DNA from: JACGMN01 sp964522635
GTDB taxonomy: Archaea > Halobacteriota > Syntropharchaeia > Alkanophagales > Methanospirareceae
Reading direction: 5' to 3'
DNA length: 5,876 nucleotides
Assembly (NCBI GenBank): GCA_964522635.1
Contig: CAZFWT010000087.1
Span: 1 to 5,876, forward strand
Shown here piece after piece: positions 5,716-5,876 of this stretch. The notes under the pieces are model-generated. The model was not told the origin of the DNA. It was given only the letters and a program-made list of their open reading frames with translations, and did not search any database. How positions within the stretch are numbered: position 1 is the stretch's first letter; each line of letters opens with the position of its first letter. Made by a program: the position numbers and the translations under genes.

Positions 5716-5847
5716 TCAACTCACTGATATATATTGCGTATAGCCTTCAGCGCGTAGATACTCCTTCAACGCCGTCTTCACCAATCCGAAGTCCGGCAGG
5801 GAGAACACCTCGCCTGCCCCTCGGACGGTGCTCAAATATTCTGGCAA
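5716..5847 (-). other. Short unrecognised ORF, possibly a gene remnant or small gene
   Basis: The only protein-like reading in the last 196 bp is on the minus strand. It has 43 codons from a TTG at 5847 to a TGA at 5716-5718 and includes FSLPDFGLVKTALKEYLRA, which has a plausible amphipathic helix. In the same frame a TAG (5854-5856) and a TAA further right close it upstream, so it is not simply the end of an intact gene running in from the edge. A different minus frame is open from the window edge down to about 5744, so a frameshifted remnant is possible. AT-rich sequence at 5862-5876 could instead be its promoter. I do not recognise the family. Otherwise I see nothing in 5681-5876 beyond the end of rfcL. 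Confidence 0.25.
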
Positions 5848-5876
5848 GGCGGCCTAAATCCGGTAAAAATATTAAT

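Noticed and set aside
1..5876. CRISPR array, tRNA/rRNA gene, insertion sequence or defence system
   Set aside because: I saw no regularly spaced long repeats, tRNA-like folds, transposase motifs or terminal inverted repeats; the genes are core metabolic, transport and replication genes.

Overview
The window looks like part of a moderately GC-rich archaeal chromosome from the methanogen / methane- or alkane-oxidising side of the Euryarchaeota (Halobacteriota). The evidence is the gene content: an archaeal replication factor C large subunit with a C-terminal PCNA-binding motif, a methanofuran biosynthesis enzyme (MfnB), an archaeal-type tungstate/molybdate ABC transporter, and archaeal TATA-like promoters next to very short leaders. 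I cannot fix the genus from this sequence.

Layout from left to right: (1) positions 30-239, minus strand: a one-domain Mop-type oxyanion-binding protein (mop). (2) Positions about 240-419: a divergent control region with three near-identical copies of T(A/G)CCGAATG, an 8-bp inverted repeat and a small palindrome. (3) Positions 420-629, plus strand: a signal-peptide ORF that stops after 69 codons and looks like the truncated front of a larger secreted protein. (4) Positions 678-2559, plus strand: wtpB (permease) and wtpC (ATPase with a C-terminal Mop/TOBE domain). No solute-binding protein gene (wtpA) lies beside them. (5) Positions 2560-2622: a short convergent gap with four tandem hexamers, a small hairpin and a T-run. 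(6) Positions 4063 down to 2623, minus strand: rpiA then mfnB, 25 bp apart, probably one transcript. (7) Positions 4064-4195: a second divergent promoter region. (8) Positions 4196-5680, plus strand: rfcL. (9) Positions 5681-5876: no clear gene, only a short minus-strand ORF of unknown nature.

How the genes relate: the Mop protein and WtpBC handle molybdate or tungstate. In this kind of archaeon the main users of Mo/W-pterin cofactor are formylmethanofuran dehydrogenase and related oxidoreductases. MfnB makes the furan precursor of methanofuran, the C1 carrier used by that dehydrogenase, so the two halves of the window may serve the same step of C1 metabolism; this is inference. RpiA belongs to pentose phosphate metabolism and RfcL to DNA replication, and their position here need not be functional.

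Most of the window is ordinary core archaeal genes. The part most worth a second look is the intergenic region 252-419 together with the truncated secreted ORF beside an incomplete transporter cassette. I found no CRISPR array, RNA gene, insertion sequence or defence system.
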